Shown here piece by piece: positions 27,784-35,748 of a stretch of DNA of 64,000 nt. The notes beneath the pieces are model-generated. The model was not told the DNA's origin. It saw nothing but the letters and a program-made list of their open reading frames with translations, and ran no database searches. How positions within the stretch are numbered: position 1 is the first letter of the stretch; each line of letters starts with the position of its first letter. Source of the DNA: UBA2031 sp037189985 (GTDB taxonomy: Bacteria; Pseudomonadota; Gammaproteobacteria; Pseudomonadales; Moraxellaceae); contig JBBCJX010000020.1 of the NCBI GenBank assembly GCA_037189985.1, forward strand, positions 253,372 to 317,371. Direction: 5' to 3'. A program made the position numbers and the translations under genes.

Positions 27784-28377
27784 ATGCTCATCCGCAAGCT
27801 TTTCAACTTCGAAAATGCCCATATCGTGCGCAATTGCACGAGCGACCGCTGCCGCCGCTCCATCCATGGCCACAGCTACAAGGTGGAGGTGATCCTTGAG
27901 GCACATGCCCTTGATCATGGGCAGATGGTGTACGACTTCGGCCTCATGAAAGGGCATATCCGTACCCTCATCGACAGCTTCGATCACGCAATCTGTTATT
28001 GGGACAGTGACGACCCCGACTACATCCGTGCCTGTGAGCAGTTCAGTGCCCGCTGGATACGCCTGCCGGTATCGCCCTCGGCCGAGCAGTTTTCCCGCCT
28101 GTTTTTTGTGCTGGCCGATGCCGTGTTGCGTCAGACGGACATGAACAACGGTGAGGCTGATGTCAGCCTGCAGTCCATCATCGTCCACGAGACGGCAACC
28201 GGCTATGCCCAGTGCTTCCGGGAAGACATCCTCAATCCGCGCATGGGGCCCATTCCGCTGGAAGCCATCGTGTTCTCTGACCAGGTCCGGGCCGAATGGC
28301 CGGACCCCGAGCTGTATGAGCGCCTCAAGCGGGGCGAGCGTTTCGTGAATCCCGTGGTCGAGCAGCAGGTGCCGTGA
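27784..28377 (+). CDS. 6-pyruvoyl-tetrahydropterin synthase / QueD family protein
   Basis: A 197-residue T-fold enzyme. The zinc-binding histidines are seen in FNFENAHIV and RRSIHGHSYKVEV, and the late-barrel motif is SIIVHETATGYAQCF. PTPS-family members make 6-carboxytetrahydropterin for queuosine (QueD) or related pterins. At 197 residues it is much longer than E. coli QueD (121). The extra residues lie mostly in a middle insertion (about 85-125) and a C-terminal tail (EAIVFSDQVRAEWPDPELYERLKRGERF). It could therefore be a specialised pterin enzyme. It is divergent from mdh. The start at 27784 is the ATG that begins the conserved LIRKLFNFENAH strand. Confidence 0.82.
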   Translation: MLIRKLFNFENAHIVRNCTSDRCRRSIHGHSYKVEVILEAHALDHGQMVYDFGLMKGHIRTLIDSFDHAICYWDSDDPDYIRACEQFSARWIRLPVSPSAEQFSRLFFVLADAVLRQTDMNNGEADVSLQSIIVHETATGYAQCFREDILNPRMGPIPLEAIVFSDQVRAEWPDPELYERLKRGERFVNPVVEQQVP

Positions 28378-28491
28378 TCCTGGCAACGGGTTCACACATC
28401 GTTACGTCATGGTAACTTCAGGCCGCTTTCATCGTTCTGTCATCTGTGGCAGCTTCAATGCCACAGACAAACGACGAAAGAGAGAAGTGAA

Positions 28492-28584
28492 ATGGAGATG
28501 TGGGAAGTAAGGGAGGAGTGGCTGGAAGCCGGCCAACTGCCTCTGGACGAGATGGACCCGGTGGACGACGCCGTGGAGATGTAA
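28492..28584 (+). CDS. Possible 30-residue acidic small protein
   Basis: An ATG with a purine-rich leader (AGAGAAGTGAA) opens a 30-codon frame: MEMWEVREEWLEAGQLPLDE and ten more residues, ending DDAVEM. A perfect Rho-independent terminator follows 16 bases after the stop, and 114 bases separate it from the gene upstream, enough for its own promoter. The composition is strongly acidic with two Trp. No family is recognised. It may be a real small protein or a chance frame within a small RNA. Confidence 0.4.
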   Translation: MEMWEVREEWLEAGQLPLDEMDPVDDAVEM

Positions 28585-28599
28585 GAGTAGCCAACCGCC

Positions 28600-28626
28600 A
28601 AAAGCCCGCCTTGTTGCGGGCTTTTT
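28600..28626. terminator. Rho-independent terminator
   Basis: AAAAGCCCGC and GCGGGCTTTTT pair around CTTGTT. It lies between the small acidic frame and the convergent AraC-family gene and can work in both directions. Confidence 0.88.
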
Positions 28627-28669
28627 CTTGCCCGGAATTCCGGTCCTGTGCCAGCTTTGGGATAAGGGC

Positions 28670-29692
28670 TCAAGGCCGTACTGACTGGCTGATGCGTCTC
28701 CGGTAATCCCCCGGGGTTTCTCGGGTCCAGCGCTTGAAGGCGCGCTGGAAGGCACCGGGTGTGGAAAAGCCTAGAACATAGGAAATCTCGCCGAAGCTCA
28801 TCTGTGTGTCGCGCATATATCCCAGTGCCAGTTCCTTGCGCATGTTGTCCAGCAGGGCTTGGAAGGTGGTGCCTTCGTCGCGCAGCTTGCGGCGCAGGGT
28901 CCAGTCCGGCATGCCCAGCAGGCTGGCGGTTTCCTCGAGAGCCGGTGTCCTGCCGTGCAGCAGTGGCCCGAGGATGGCCTGCACACGCCCCTGGAAGGTG
29001 GCGGCAATCTCCAGTTTCTTCATGCGCTCCTGTGCCAGTGCCAGTAGTTGCTGGTGCAACAGGGGAGCGGCCTGCACAACCGGTAGGGCCGCGGCTTCCG
29101 GGGTCAGGACCAGTGCACTCTGCCGCTGGCCGAAGCTGACCGGTGCCTGAAAGCTGGCGCCGTAGGCCGCCCGGTAATCCGGGGCGCTGAATTCGATATG
29201 GACTTCCTGCACGAGATCATCGCGCCCGGTCAGGCTCTGGATCAGGCTCTGCCAGCCGGTGAGGGCGCTGTCGATGACGAAACGGTTGAACTCGTTGTAA
29301 GGCGCAATGGAGTAGAGCAGCAGGGTGTGGTCGATGGGGGACCATTCCGGGGAGCCGCGGTAGCAGCGGGTATTCAGTGGCTCAAAACGGGTCAGTGTCT
29401 CCAGTGCGTCGCCGAGGGTGCTGCTGGTCATGGCCAGGAGGCCGGGCAGACCCAGGTCCGTGATGCGGGTGGCCTGGCCCATGTACAGGCCGAGAGCGGG
29501 CTCATCGGTCGCACGTATGGTGTAGGCGCCCAGCTTCATCAGCTCGGTCAGCCCGATGCGTGAGTCCGGGTCGCGCAACTGTGCCGGCGTCAGGCCGACA
29601 TGGGCCAGCAAGAGGTCGGTGTCGGCTCCCAGGCGTCGGGCCGTGCGCAGGAGCAGCAGCACGAAGGGGGCGGCGATATCACCGATTCTCAT
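28670..29692 (-). CDS. AraC family regulator with AraC-binding-like N-terminal domain
   Basis: A 340-residue regulator. The N-terminal ligand domain (about 10-210; arabinose_bd type, LLAHVGLTPAQLRDPDSRIGLTELMKLG) is followed by a C-terminal AraC double helix-turn-helix with MSFGEISYVLGFSTPGAFQRAFKRWTRETPGDYRR. This layout is common in regulators of lipid or amino acid catabolism (OruR/ArgR and lipase-regulator types). It is divergent from fadH, so unsaturated fatty acid breakdown is a possible target (inference). No ribosome site is evident before the ATG. Confidence 0.88.
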   Translation of the reverse strand: MRIGDIAAPFVLLLLRTARRLGADTDLLLAHVGLTPAQLRDPDSRIGLTELMKLGAYTIRATDEPALGLYMGQATRITDLGLPGLLAMTSSTLGDALETLTRFEPLNTRCYRGSPEWSPIDHTLLLYSIAPYNEFNRFVIDSALTGWQSLIQSLTGRDDLVQEVHIEFSAPDYRAAYGASFQAPVSFGQRQSALVLTPEAAALPVVQAAPLLHQQLLALAQERMKKLEIAATFQGRVQAILGPLLHGRTPALEETASLLGMPDWTLRRKLRDEGTTFQALLDNMRKELALGYMRDTQMSFGEISYVLGFSTPGAFQRAFKRWTRETPGDYRRRISQSVRP

Positions 29693-29924
29693 GGGGGGAG
29701 CATTCCCGGTCTGGGATTTTTCATGGCTGGGTCGTTGCTGTGCATGGGATAGAACTTGTCAGTTCCGGTTATTGAGGGCAAGGGGAGGCCAGCACTACCT
29801 TGCCGACATTCGCGGCGATTGTGGGCATCCGCCCCGCGCCAGGCAAGACATCATCATCCACCGCCGTATTGCCAGAACCGCATCAGCCCCAACCATCACA
29901 ACGTCATCACAGCCGAGGTATGCC

Positions 29925-31952
29925 ATGTCCGGTCAGGGAAAATTCCAGCACCTTCTAGAGCCGCTTGACCTGGGTTTCACCCAGCTCCGCAACCGCGTGA
30001 TCATGGGTTCCATGCACACGGGCCTCGAAGAGGTCAGCATGGAGCGCCAGGCGGCTTTCTTCGCGCGCCGTGCAGCCGGTGGCGTGGGTCTCATCGTGAC
30101 AGGCGGCATTGCCACCTCCATGGAGGGCGGCCTTGGCCCGGGTTCTTCGGGCATGTTCACCGAGAAGGATGCCGAGCATCACAGCATCGTCACCAGCGCC
30201 GTGCACAAGGAAGGCGGCAAGATCGTCATGCAGGCACTGCATGCCGGTCGCCAGTCTTTCCATCCCATGATGCTGGCGCCCTCTGCCAAGCAATCTCCCA
30301 TTTATCCTTTCGCGCCCAAGGCCATGACGGCAGAAGACATCGAGCGCGAGCTGGGTAACTGGGCAACCTCTGCACGCCTTGCCCAGCAGGCGGGCTATGA
30401 CGGCGTGGAAATCATGGGCTCGGAGGGCTACCTCCTGAACCAGTTCCTCACCACCCGCGGCAACGAGCGTGATGACGAGTGGGGTGGCAGCTACGAAAAC
30501 CGCATGCGCTATCCGCTGGAAGTGATACGTCGCGTGCGTGCCGCCACCGGCCCCAACTTCATCATCGTTTATCGCCTGTCCATGCTGGACCTGGTGCCGG
30601 ACGGCCAGACCTTCGAGGAAATGATCGATTTCGCCAAGCGTCTGGAAGGTGCCGGCGTGAACATCATCAATACCGGCATCGGCTGGCATGAGGCCAAGAT
30701 TCCCACCATCGCCACCATGGTGCCGCGCGCTGCATTCGCTTGGGTGACACGCAAGGTCAAGGAAGCCGTGAACATTCCCGTGTCGGCCAGCAACCGCATC
30801 AACATGCCGAGTGTGGCCGAAGACATCATCGCCCGTGGCGATGCCGACATGGTGGCCATGGCGCGTCCCATGCTGGCCGACCCGGACTGGGTGCTGAAAG
30901 CAGAAAAGAACCGGGAAGAAGAGATCAACACCTGTATCGCCTGTAACCAGGCCTGCCTGGACCACACCTTCCAGCTGCGTCTTTCTTCCTGTCTCGTCAA
31001 TCCGCAGGCTTGTGCAGAAACTGAGCTGGTCTATATCAAGACCGACAAGCCCAAGAACATCGCCGTGGTGGGCGCCGGCCCTGCCGGCCTGTCGTTTGCG
31101 ACTGTGGCGGCTGAGCGTGGCCACAATGTCACCCTGTTTGATGCCGACACCAAGATCGGTGGCCAGTTCAACATTGCCAAGCAGGTACCGGGCAAAGAAG
31201 AGTTCCACGAGACGCTGCGCTATTTCGACGTGATGCTGGGCAAGCATGGCGTCAAGAAAGTGCTGGGTCGTCGTGTCGGCGCGCAGGATCTGGCCGAGTT
31301 TGATGAAGTGGTGCTGGCCACCGGCATCGTGCCGCGTCGCCTCGACATTCCCGGCATCGATCACCCCAAGGTGGTGTCTTATCTCGACGTGCTGCGTGAC
31401 AAGAAGCCAGTGGGCAAGAAAGTGGCCATTGTCGGTGCCGGTGGCATTGGCGTGGATACTGCCGAATACCTGACGCACGATCCGCATCACAAGGCTTCCA
31501 GCCTGGATATCCCGACCTTCCTCAAGGAATGGGGCATTGATGCATCTCTGCAGGCACGTGGCGGCATTGCCGGCATTGAGCCTGATGTGGATGCCAGCCC
31601 GCGCGAGGTTTATCTGCTGCAGCGCAAGACCAAGAAGATCACTGGCCCGGGTAAGACCACCGGCTGGATTCATCGCGAGGCCCTGCTCAAGAAGAACGTG
31701 CAGATGCTGGTCGGCGTGAGCTACGACAAGATTGATGACGAAGGCCTGCACATCACGGTCGGTGACAAGCAGGTGGTGCTGGCGGTGGACAATGTCGTGC
31801 TCTGTGCCGGCCAGGAGCCGCAGCGTGAGTTGCAGGCTGCCATCGAGGCGCAAGGTGGCAAGGTGCACCTGATCGGAGGCGCGGATGTGGCTGCTGAGCT
31901 GGATGCCAAGCGTGCCATCAATCAGGGTGCCCAGCTCGCTGCCGCGATCTAG
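29925..31952 (+). CDS. fadH: NADPH 2,4-dienoyl-CoA reductase
   Basis: A 675-residue three-domain flavoprotein. An OYE-type barrel (1-350; QHLLEPLDLGFTQLRNRVIMGSMHTGLEE) is followed by a 4Fe-4S cluster segment with Cys in CIACNQACLD and SSCLVNPQAC (near 337-361), then FAD and NADPH domains with VVGAGPAGLSFATVAAERG and VAIVGAGGIGVDTAEYL. It reduces 2,4-dienoyl-CoA made during oxidation of unsaturated fatty acids. The length matches E. coli FadH (672). The start was set at 29925, where the barrel begins; the frame is open 369 bases upstream with no conserved sequence. Confidence 0.94.
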   Translation: MSGQGKFQHLLEPLDLGFTQLRNRVIMGSMHTGLEEVSMERQAAFFARRAAGGVGLIVTGGIATSMEGGLGPGSSGMFTEKDAEHHSIVTSAVHKEGGKIVMQALHAGRQSFHPMMLAPSAKQSPIYPFAPKAMTAEDIERELGNWATSARLAQQAGYDGVEIMGSEGYLLNQFLTTRGNERDDEWGGSYENRMRYPLEVIRRVRAATGPNFIIVYRLSMLDLVPDGQTFEEMIDFAKRLEGAGVNIINTGIGWHEAKIPTIATMVPRAAFAWVTRKVKEAVNIPVSASNRINMPSVAEDIIARGDADMVAMARPMLADPDWVLKAEKNREEEINTCIACNQACLDHTFQLRLSSCLVNPQACAETELVYIKTDKPKNIAVVGAGPAGLSFATVAAERGHNVTLFDADTKIGGQFNIAKQVPGKEEFHETLRYFDVMLGKHGVKKVLGRRVGAQDLAEFDEVVLATGIVPRRLDIPGIDHPKVVSYLDVLRDKKPVGKKVAIVGAGGIGVDTAEYLTHDPHHKASSLDIPTFLKEWGIDASLQARGGIAGIEPDVDASPREVYLLQRKTKKITGPGKTTGWIHREALLKKNVQMLVGVSYDKIDDEGLHITVGDKQVVLAVDNVVLCAGQEPQRELQAAIEAQGGKVHLIGGADVAAELDAKRAINQGAQLAAAI

Positions 31953-31980
31953 TGATGGTAGTGATATGGATGCAAGTAAG

Positions 31981-32061
31981 CGTCGCCCCGGCGAAGGCCG
32001 GGGTCCATACGGCATCTATCCGGCCTCCATCCCATGGACCCCGGCCTTCGCCGGGGTGACG
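31981..32061. repeat. REP-like intergenic palindrome (28-bp arms)
   Basis: The arms at 31981-32008 and 32034-32061 are inverted copies of 28 bases with one mismatch, joined by a 25-base loop. Each arm itself contains a GC-rich palindrome, CCCCGGCGAAGGCCGGGG. This CGTC-CCCCGGCGAAGGCCGGGG-TCCAT type is a widespread REP/extragenic repeat of Proteobacteria, usually present in many copies. It sits directly after fadH, where it may protect the mRNA 3' end. Confidence 0.85.
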
Positions 32062-32081
32062 AGGAGTGCTGATTCGTGAAT

Positions 32082-32110
32082 GGGCCGCATTGCGCGGCCC
32101 TTTGTTTTTG
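32082..32110 (+). terminator. Terminator after fadH/REP
   Basis: GGGCCGC and GCGGCCC pair around ATTGC, followed by TTTGTTTTT. It lies 130 bases after fadH, beyond the REP palindrome. Confidence 0.8.
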
Positions 32111-32248
32111 CGGGTTGTGTCACGCATGCCGCCCATGGCTATTTCCTTGGCCCTTCCTTAGACTCCGGGCCATAACAGGGGAATTCGAGCCCCGACAACG
32201 TACCAGGGAAGCGGTACGGTTCTGCAATGACTGGCAAAAGGCCTGGCC

Positions 32249-33694
32249 ATGTTCGATACCTATCTGGCATCCACCGAACTGGTGCTCTTCTGGGAAGGGG
32301 AGAGCGTCGACAAGGCGATGGTGTTCTCCGATTTCCAGGCAACCCTGGACGGTTATGTCGGTATCTCCGGCTATGCCGGCGACGACAAGCGCGCGGCCTA
32401 CGTGCAACTGGACGACAGCCTCAAGGTACGCGCCTGCGTACTTTTCACCATCGGTTTTGACACCTCCGGTTTTCCCGAGCGCAACTGGAACCTTCCCTTG
32501 CGCCATATGGCCGAGATTGCCGGCCGCGGCCCTGACATGGGGGCGGGCCCCATCCATTTGGTCTGTCGCAGCCAGTGCCCAATTTCATGGCATGTTCCCA
32601 AGCTCTGGGACCCTGTCATGCAGCCCACGCTGAATACCTTTGCCCAGATTGTCCGGGAAGTGGATGCGGCCTGTACGCGGTTCAGCATGCGCCCCTTGCG
32701 TTCGGCACCTGCGCCGGCAGCGTCCGATGATGCAGATATCCCGGTGCTCACGGATGAGGCCCCCGTACTTGTCGAGCCGCCGCAATGGGAGCAGGAGCGT
32801 GAGTTGTTGCAGGAGCGCCTTGCCGAACAGCAGCTGCGCATCACCACGATAGAAAATGACAAGAATGAAACGCTGGCGCGCCTGGGCTTCATGCACCAGC
32901 AGCAGGTCGACATTCTCGAGGCCCAGAATGCCCGCCTGCTTGGACAGCACAAGGCACTGAAGGCCCAGAATGATGCTTTCCGTGAGCAGGTCGAGACACT
33001 GCGGCAGCAGATGACCAGCGTGCAGGGGCTGGAGGTCAATCTGGCCGAAGAGCGTCGTCTGCATGAAGAACAGCTCGCTGCCGTCATGCGGGCACGTGCC
33101 GGTGAAGCTACCGAGAAATTCGAAGAAGTGCTGCGCCAGAAGGAGCAGGAATATGCCGCTCGTGAAGGTCACCTCCGGGCTGAACACCAGCTTTCGCTTG
33201 AGCAGCGCTTGGGTGAAGAGGCCCATGGCTTCCGCTTGCAACTGGATTCCCTGCGGGCGGAGCTGAATTATCGTGAAGACACGCTGAACGGCCTTTCCCG
33301 CGAGCTTGCCGAGCTGAAGTCAGGTCAGGCCCAGCGTGAAGAAGGAGCAGCAGACGAGTTCCTGCGCCGGCTGGAGGCGCTGGGCATGAGTTTCGTGGTG
33401 TTTCATGCCGGAGCTGGCCATATTTCCGTGCCTGTGGCCGAGCTTGCCACATATGTCAGCAATCCTCTGGCCTATGCGGCTGCCAAGTGCCTCGTGAGCG
33501 AAGACCGCTACCAGCGCTGGCTGGTGCATTACGAAAATCCGCGTTGCAGTGCCAGCATCGGTGACGGCAAATGCTGTGATGCACGCTTGATCCGTGCCGA
33601 CTCTCCCACCAAGTTCGTCCCGGGCCAGTCGGACCGTTGTGCTCGGCATCAGGAGTCTGATGCCGCCATTGATAATGTCCTGCGTTTCCGGTGA
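32249..33694 (+). CDS. Conserved coiled-coil protein of unknown function
   Basis: A 481-residue protein in three parts. A globular N-terminal domain (1-150) begins MFDTYLASTELVLFWEGESV and contains FPERNWNLPLRHMAEIAGRGPDMGAGPIHLVCRSQCP. A long heptad-rich coiled coil follows (about 185-375; repeats such as LRQQMTSVQGLEVNLAEERRL). The C-terminal domain has VPVAELATYVSNPLAYAAAKC and a cysteine group (CSASIGDGKCCDARL...CARH) that could bind zinc. I recall similar proteins in Pseudomonas, often loosely named after chromosome partitioning, but no ATPase motif is present. The stop overlaps the next start (TGATG), so it is coupled to the PLP enzyme. Role unknown. Confidence 0.75.
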   Translation: MFDTYLASTELVLFWEGESVDKAMVFSDFQATLDGYVGISGYAGDDKRAAYVQLDDSLKVRACVLFTIGFDTSGFPERNWNLPLRHMAEIAGRGPDMGAGPIHLVCRSQCPISWHVPKLWDPVMQPTLNTFAQIVREVDAACTRFSMRPLRSAPAPAASDDADIPVLTDEAPVLVEPPQWEQERELLQERLAEQQLRITTIENDKNETLARLGFMHQQQVDILEAQNARLLGQHKALKAQNDAFREQVETLRQQMTSVQGLEVNLAEERRLHEEQLAAVMRARAGEATEKFEEVLRQKEQEYAAREGHLRAEHQLSLEQRLGEEAHGFRLQLDSLRAELNYREDTLNGLSRELAELKSGQAQREEGAADEFLRRLEALGMSFVVFHAGAGHISVPVAELATYVSNPLAYAAAKCLVSEDRYQRWLVHYENPRCSASIGDGKCCDARLIRADSPTKFVPGQSDRCARHQESDAAIDNVLRFR

Positions 33695-34617
33695 TGAACA
33701 TGCAGGCCGCTTTCCTTTCTCCTCCCGGAACCGTGACGCGTTTGCAACGCTTGCAGGGTGATGCCTGGCAGCAGCGCGGCATGCAGGTGTACATGAAGCG
33801 TGAGGACGAACGTGATCCTCTGCTGGGCGGCAACAAATGGTGCAAGTTGCAGGGCTGGCTGGAAGCGGCGCAGGCACGCGGTGTCCGGCGGCTGGTGAGC
33901 GTGGGTGGGCGCTGGTCCAATCATCTGCATGCACTGGCTCATGCCGGGCAGCGTCATGGGTTTGAAACAGTAGGCATCGTGCGCGCAGATTCAGCCAGCA
34001 TGGGCATGACAGATACCCTGCGTGAAGCGGCGGCTGCCGGCATGGTGCTGAAACCTGTCTCGCGAGAAGAGTTCCGCCGACGCGAAGATCCTCGCTGGCA
34101 GGAAGAAATCACGCAGCATTTCGGGCCCTGCCTCTTCATTCCCGAGGGTGGGGCAGGTCAGCCAGCCCTGAGTGGGCTGGCAAGGTTGGCAGCTGAAATC
34201 GAGGCGCAGCTTGCAGGCAGGGTCATCGTGGCGTTGTCGGTGGGGTCGGGCACTACCTTGGCGGGCTTGCGCCTGGCCTTGCCCGAGCGCTTCAACCTCG
34301 TCGGGTTTCAGGCATTTGCCGACAGGCATCTGGCAGGCCGCATTGAGGTGCTTGTGCAGGGAAAAGCCGGCTGGTGTTTGCGGGATACCACAGCCATGCG
34401 CCAGCACCGGCAATTGCCGCAGAGGCTGGGGGAACTCATGCCTGCCTTTGCGGCGGAGCAGGGGATTGAGCTTGATCCGGTCTATACCGTGCGCATGATG
34501 GCCGGCCTGCAAGACATGATCACTGCCGGCGAGATTGCCGTCGGCAGTACAGTGATGGCCCTCCATTCCGGCGGGCTGCAGGGACGACGCGGCCATGCCG
34601 TGTCGCAAGCGGCCTGA
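33694..34617 (+). CDS. PLP-dependent ACC deaminase / D-cysteine desulfhydrase family protein
   Basis: A 307-residue fold-type II PLP enzyme. The lysine expected to bind PLP is in LGGNKWCKLQGWLE, with VSVGGRWSNHLHALAHAG (SNH motif) after it and SVGSGTTLAGLRLAL as the phosphate-binding loop. The C-terminal TVRMMAGLQDMITAGEI and ALHSGGLQGRRG are typical of this family, which includes 1-aminocyclopropane-1-carboxylate deaminase and D-cysteine desulfhydrase. The true substrate cannot be told from sequence. The ATG overlaps the upstream stop by one base. A cNMP/rhodanese gene follows after 9 bases, and a link between D-cysteine sulfur and rhodanese is a tempting inference. Confidence 0.85.
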   Translation: MNMQAAFLSPPGTVTRLQRLQGDAWQQRGMQVYMKREDERDPLLGGNKWCKLQGWLEAAQARGVRRLVSVGGRWSNHLHALAHAGQRHGFETVGIVRADSASMGMTDTLREAAAAGMVLKPVSREEFRRREDPRWQEEITQHFGPCLFIPEGGAGQPALSGLARLAAEIEAQLAGRVIVALSVGSGTTLAGLRLALPERFNLVGFQAFADRHLAGRIEVLVQGKAGWCLRDTTAMRQHRQLPQRLGELMPAFAAEQGIELDPVYTVRMMAGLQDMITAGEIAVGSTVMALHSGGLQGRRGHAVSQAA

Positions 34618-34626
34618 GGTCCCGTC

Positions 34627-35703
34627 ATGGCTGCCAACCGTATCAACCGCGCACTGCTGCAAACCTTCGTTCCCCTGAATGTGCTTTCAGAGGAGCGTCT
34701 GGACTATTTGCTGGAGGGGCAGGAGATAGAGGCACTGCCCGCCGGCAGCGAGCTTTGCCGGCGCGGCGAGAGCGATGGCCGCACCATCTATCTCCTCAGC
34801 GGTACTGTTGAGATAGAAGACCGCAAGGGTACTGTTGCCGAACTGGATGCCGGGGACATTGAGGCGGCGTATGCCGTGGCCCCCGAGCAACCCCGCCAGG
34901 TGTCGGTGCGTGCGAAAACGGCGGTCAATGTCCTGCGTTTTGACAGCCGTCGCCTGGACCGTGTGCTGGCCTGGGACCAGTCCACCGACACACTGCTCAA
35001 GGAGCTGGCTGCGCTCTATCCCGGTGAGGACAGCGAATGGATTGGCCGTTTGCTGCAGTCCCGTCTGTTCTATCGTCTCCCTCCCTCCAATGTGGTGGAG
35101 TTGTTCCGGCGCCTGAAGCCAGAGGTTTTCCGGCATGGCCAAGCCATTCTCCGGCAGGGGGAGCAGGCAGAGTGCTGCTATTTCATTCGCGAGGGTGTGG
35201 CTGAAGTCAGCATGCAGGGCGATGCCGGGCCGGTGACCCTGGCCCTCCTTGAAAAGGGCCAGTATTTTGGCGAAGAAGGGCTGCTCATCGAGGGGACCCG
35301 TAATGCCAACGTGAGCATGGTCTCTGATGGCCGACTCATGCGCCTCGACAAATCCGATTTCGATCTGCTCTTGAAGTCGCCGTCGCTGGCGCTGACGGAT
35401 TTTGCCGCCGCCATGGGCAGCATCGAGGCCGGGCAGGCCGAATGGCTGGATGTCCGCCTCAGTGATGAACAGCAGCGCGGTATCCTGAAGGGAGCTGTCC
35501 GCCTTCCCCTGCAATCCCTGCGCGTCAAGTCACGTCTCCTGCCCCGGGAGAAGCGTTACATCGTCTATTGCGATACCGGCCGACGAAGTGCAGCGGCTGC
35601 ATTCCTGCTGGGCATACTGGGGTACGATATTGAGGTGCTGGATGGCGGCCTCTGGTCTCTCATGCCTGCCGAGCGCGACCGCTTCCTGGTCAACGAACCG
35701 TAA
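34627..35703 (+). CDS. Double cyclic-nucleotide-binding domain protein fused to rhodanese
   Basis: A 358-residue soluble protein. The first cNMP-like domain (about 20-125) is degenerate. The second (about 145-255) keeps the phosphate-binding-cassette pattern FGEEGLLIEGTRNANVSM, with Arg in the key position. A C-terminal rhodanese domain (about 265-355) has its active-site loop CDTGRRS (Cys315), preceded by WLDVRL and followed by LDGGLWSL. It could sense cAMP or another ligand and control sulfur transfer or redox, but no direct function is known. It lies 9 bases after the PLP gene and 45 before nadK, so all probably form one operon. Confidence 0.85.
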   Translation: MAANRINRALLQTFVPLNVLSEERLDYLLEGQEIEALPAGSELCRRGESDGRTIYLLSGTVEIEDRKGTVAELDAGDIEAAYAVAPEQPRQVSVRAKTAVNVLRFDSRRLDRVLAWDQSTDTLLKELAALYPGEDSEWIGRLLQSRLFYRLPPSNVVELFRRLKPEVFRHGQAILRQGEQAECCYFIREGVAEVSMQGDAGPVTLALLEKGQYFGEEGLLIEGTRNANVSMVSDGRLMRLDKSDFDLLLKSPSLALTDFAAAMGSIEAGQAEWLDVRLSDEQQRGILKGAVRLPLQSLRVKSRLLPREKRYIVYCDTGRRSAAAAFLLGILGYDIEVLDGGLWSLMPAERDRFLVNEP

Positions 35704-35748
35704 TGAGCCGCTTCTGAGAGCAGCTCTGTTTTGGGTCATGCAATTCCA

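Noticed and set aside
29955..32015. A 686-codon reverse-strand frame over fadH
   Set aside because: The sense strand encodes a complete FadH; the antisense product has no motif and low-complexity His/Gly composition.
32170..32210. tRNA-like T-arm (GGGG-AATTCGAG-CCCC) followed by ACGTACCA
   Set aside because: No acceptor, D or anticodon arm can be built around it; it lies just before the coiled-coil gene and is probably chance.
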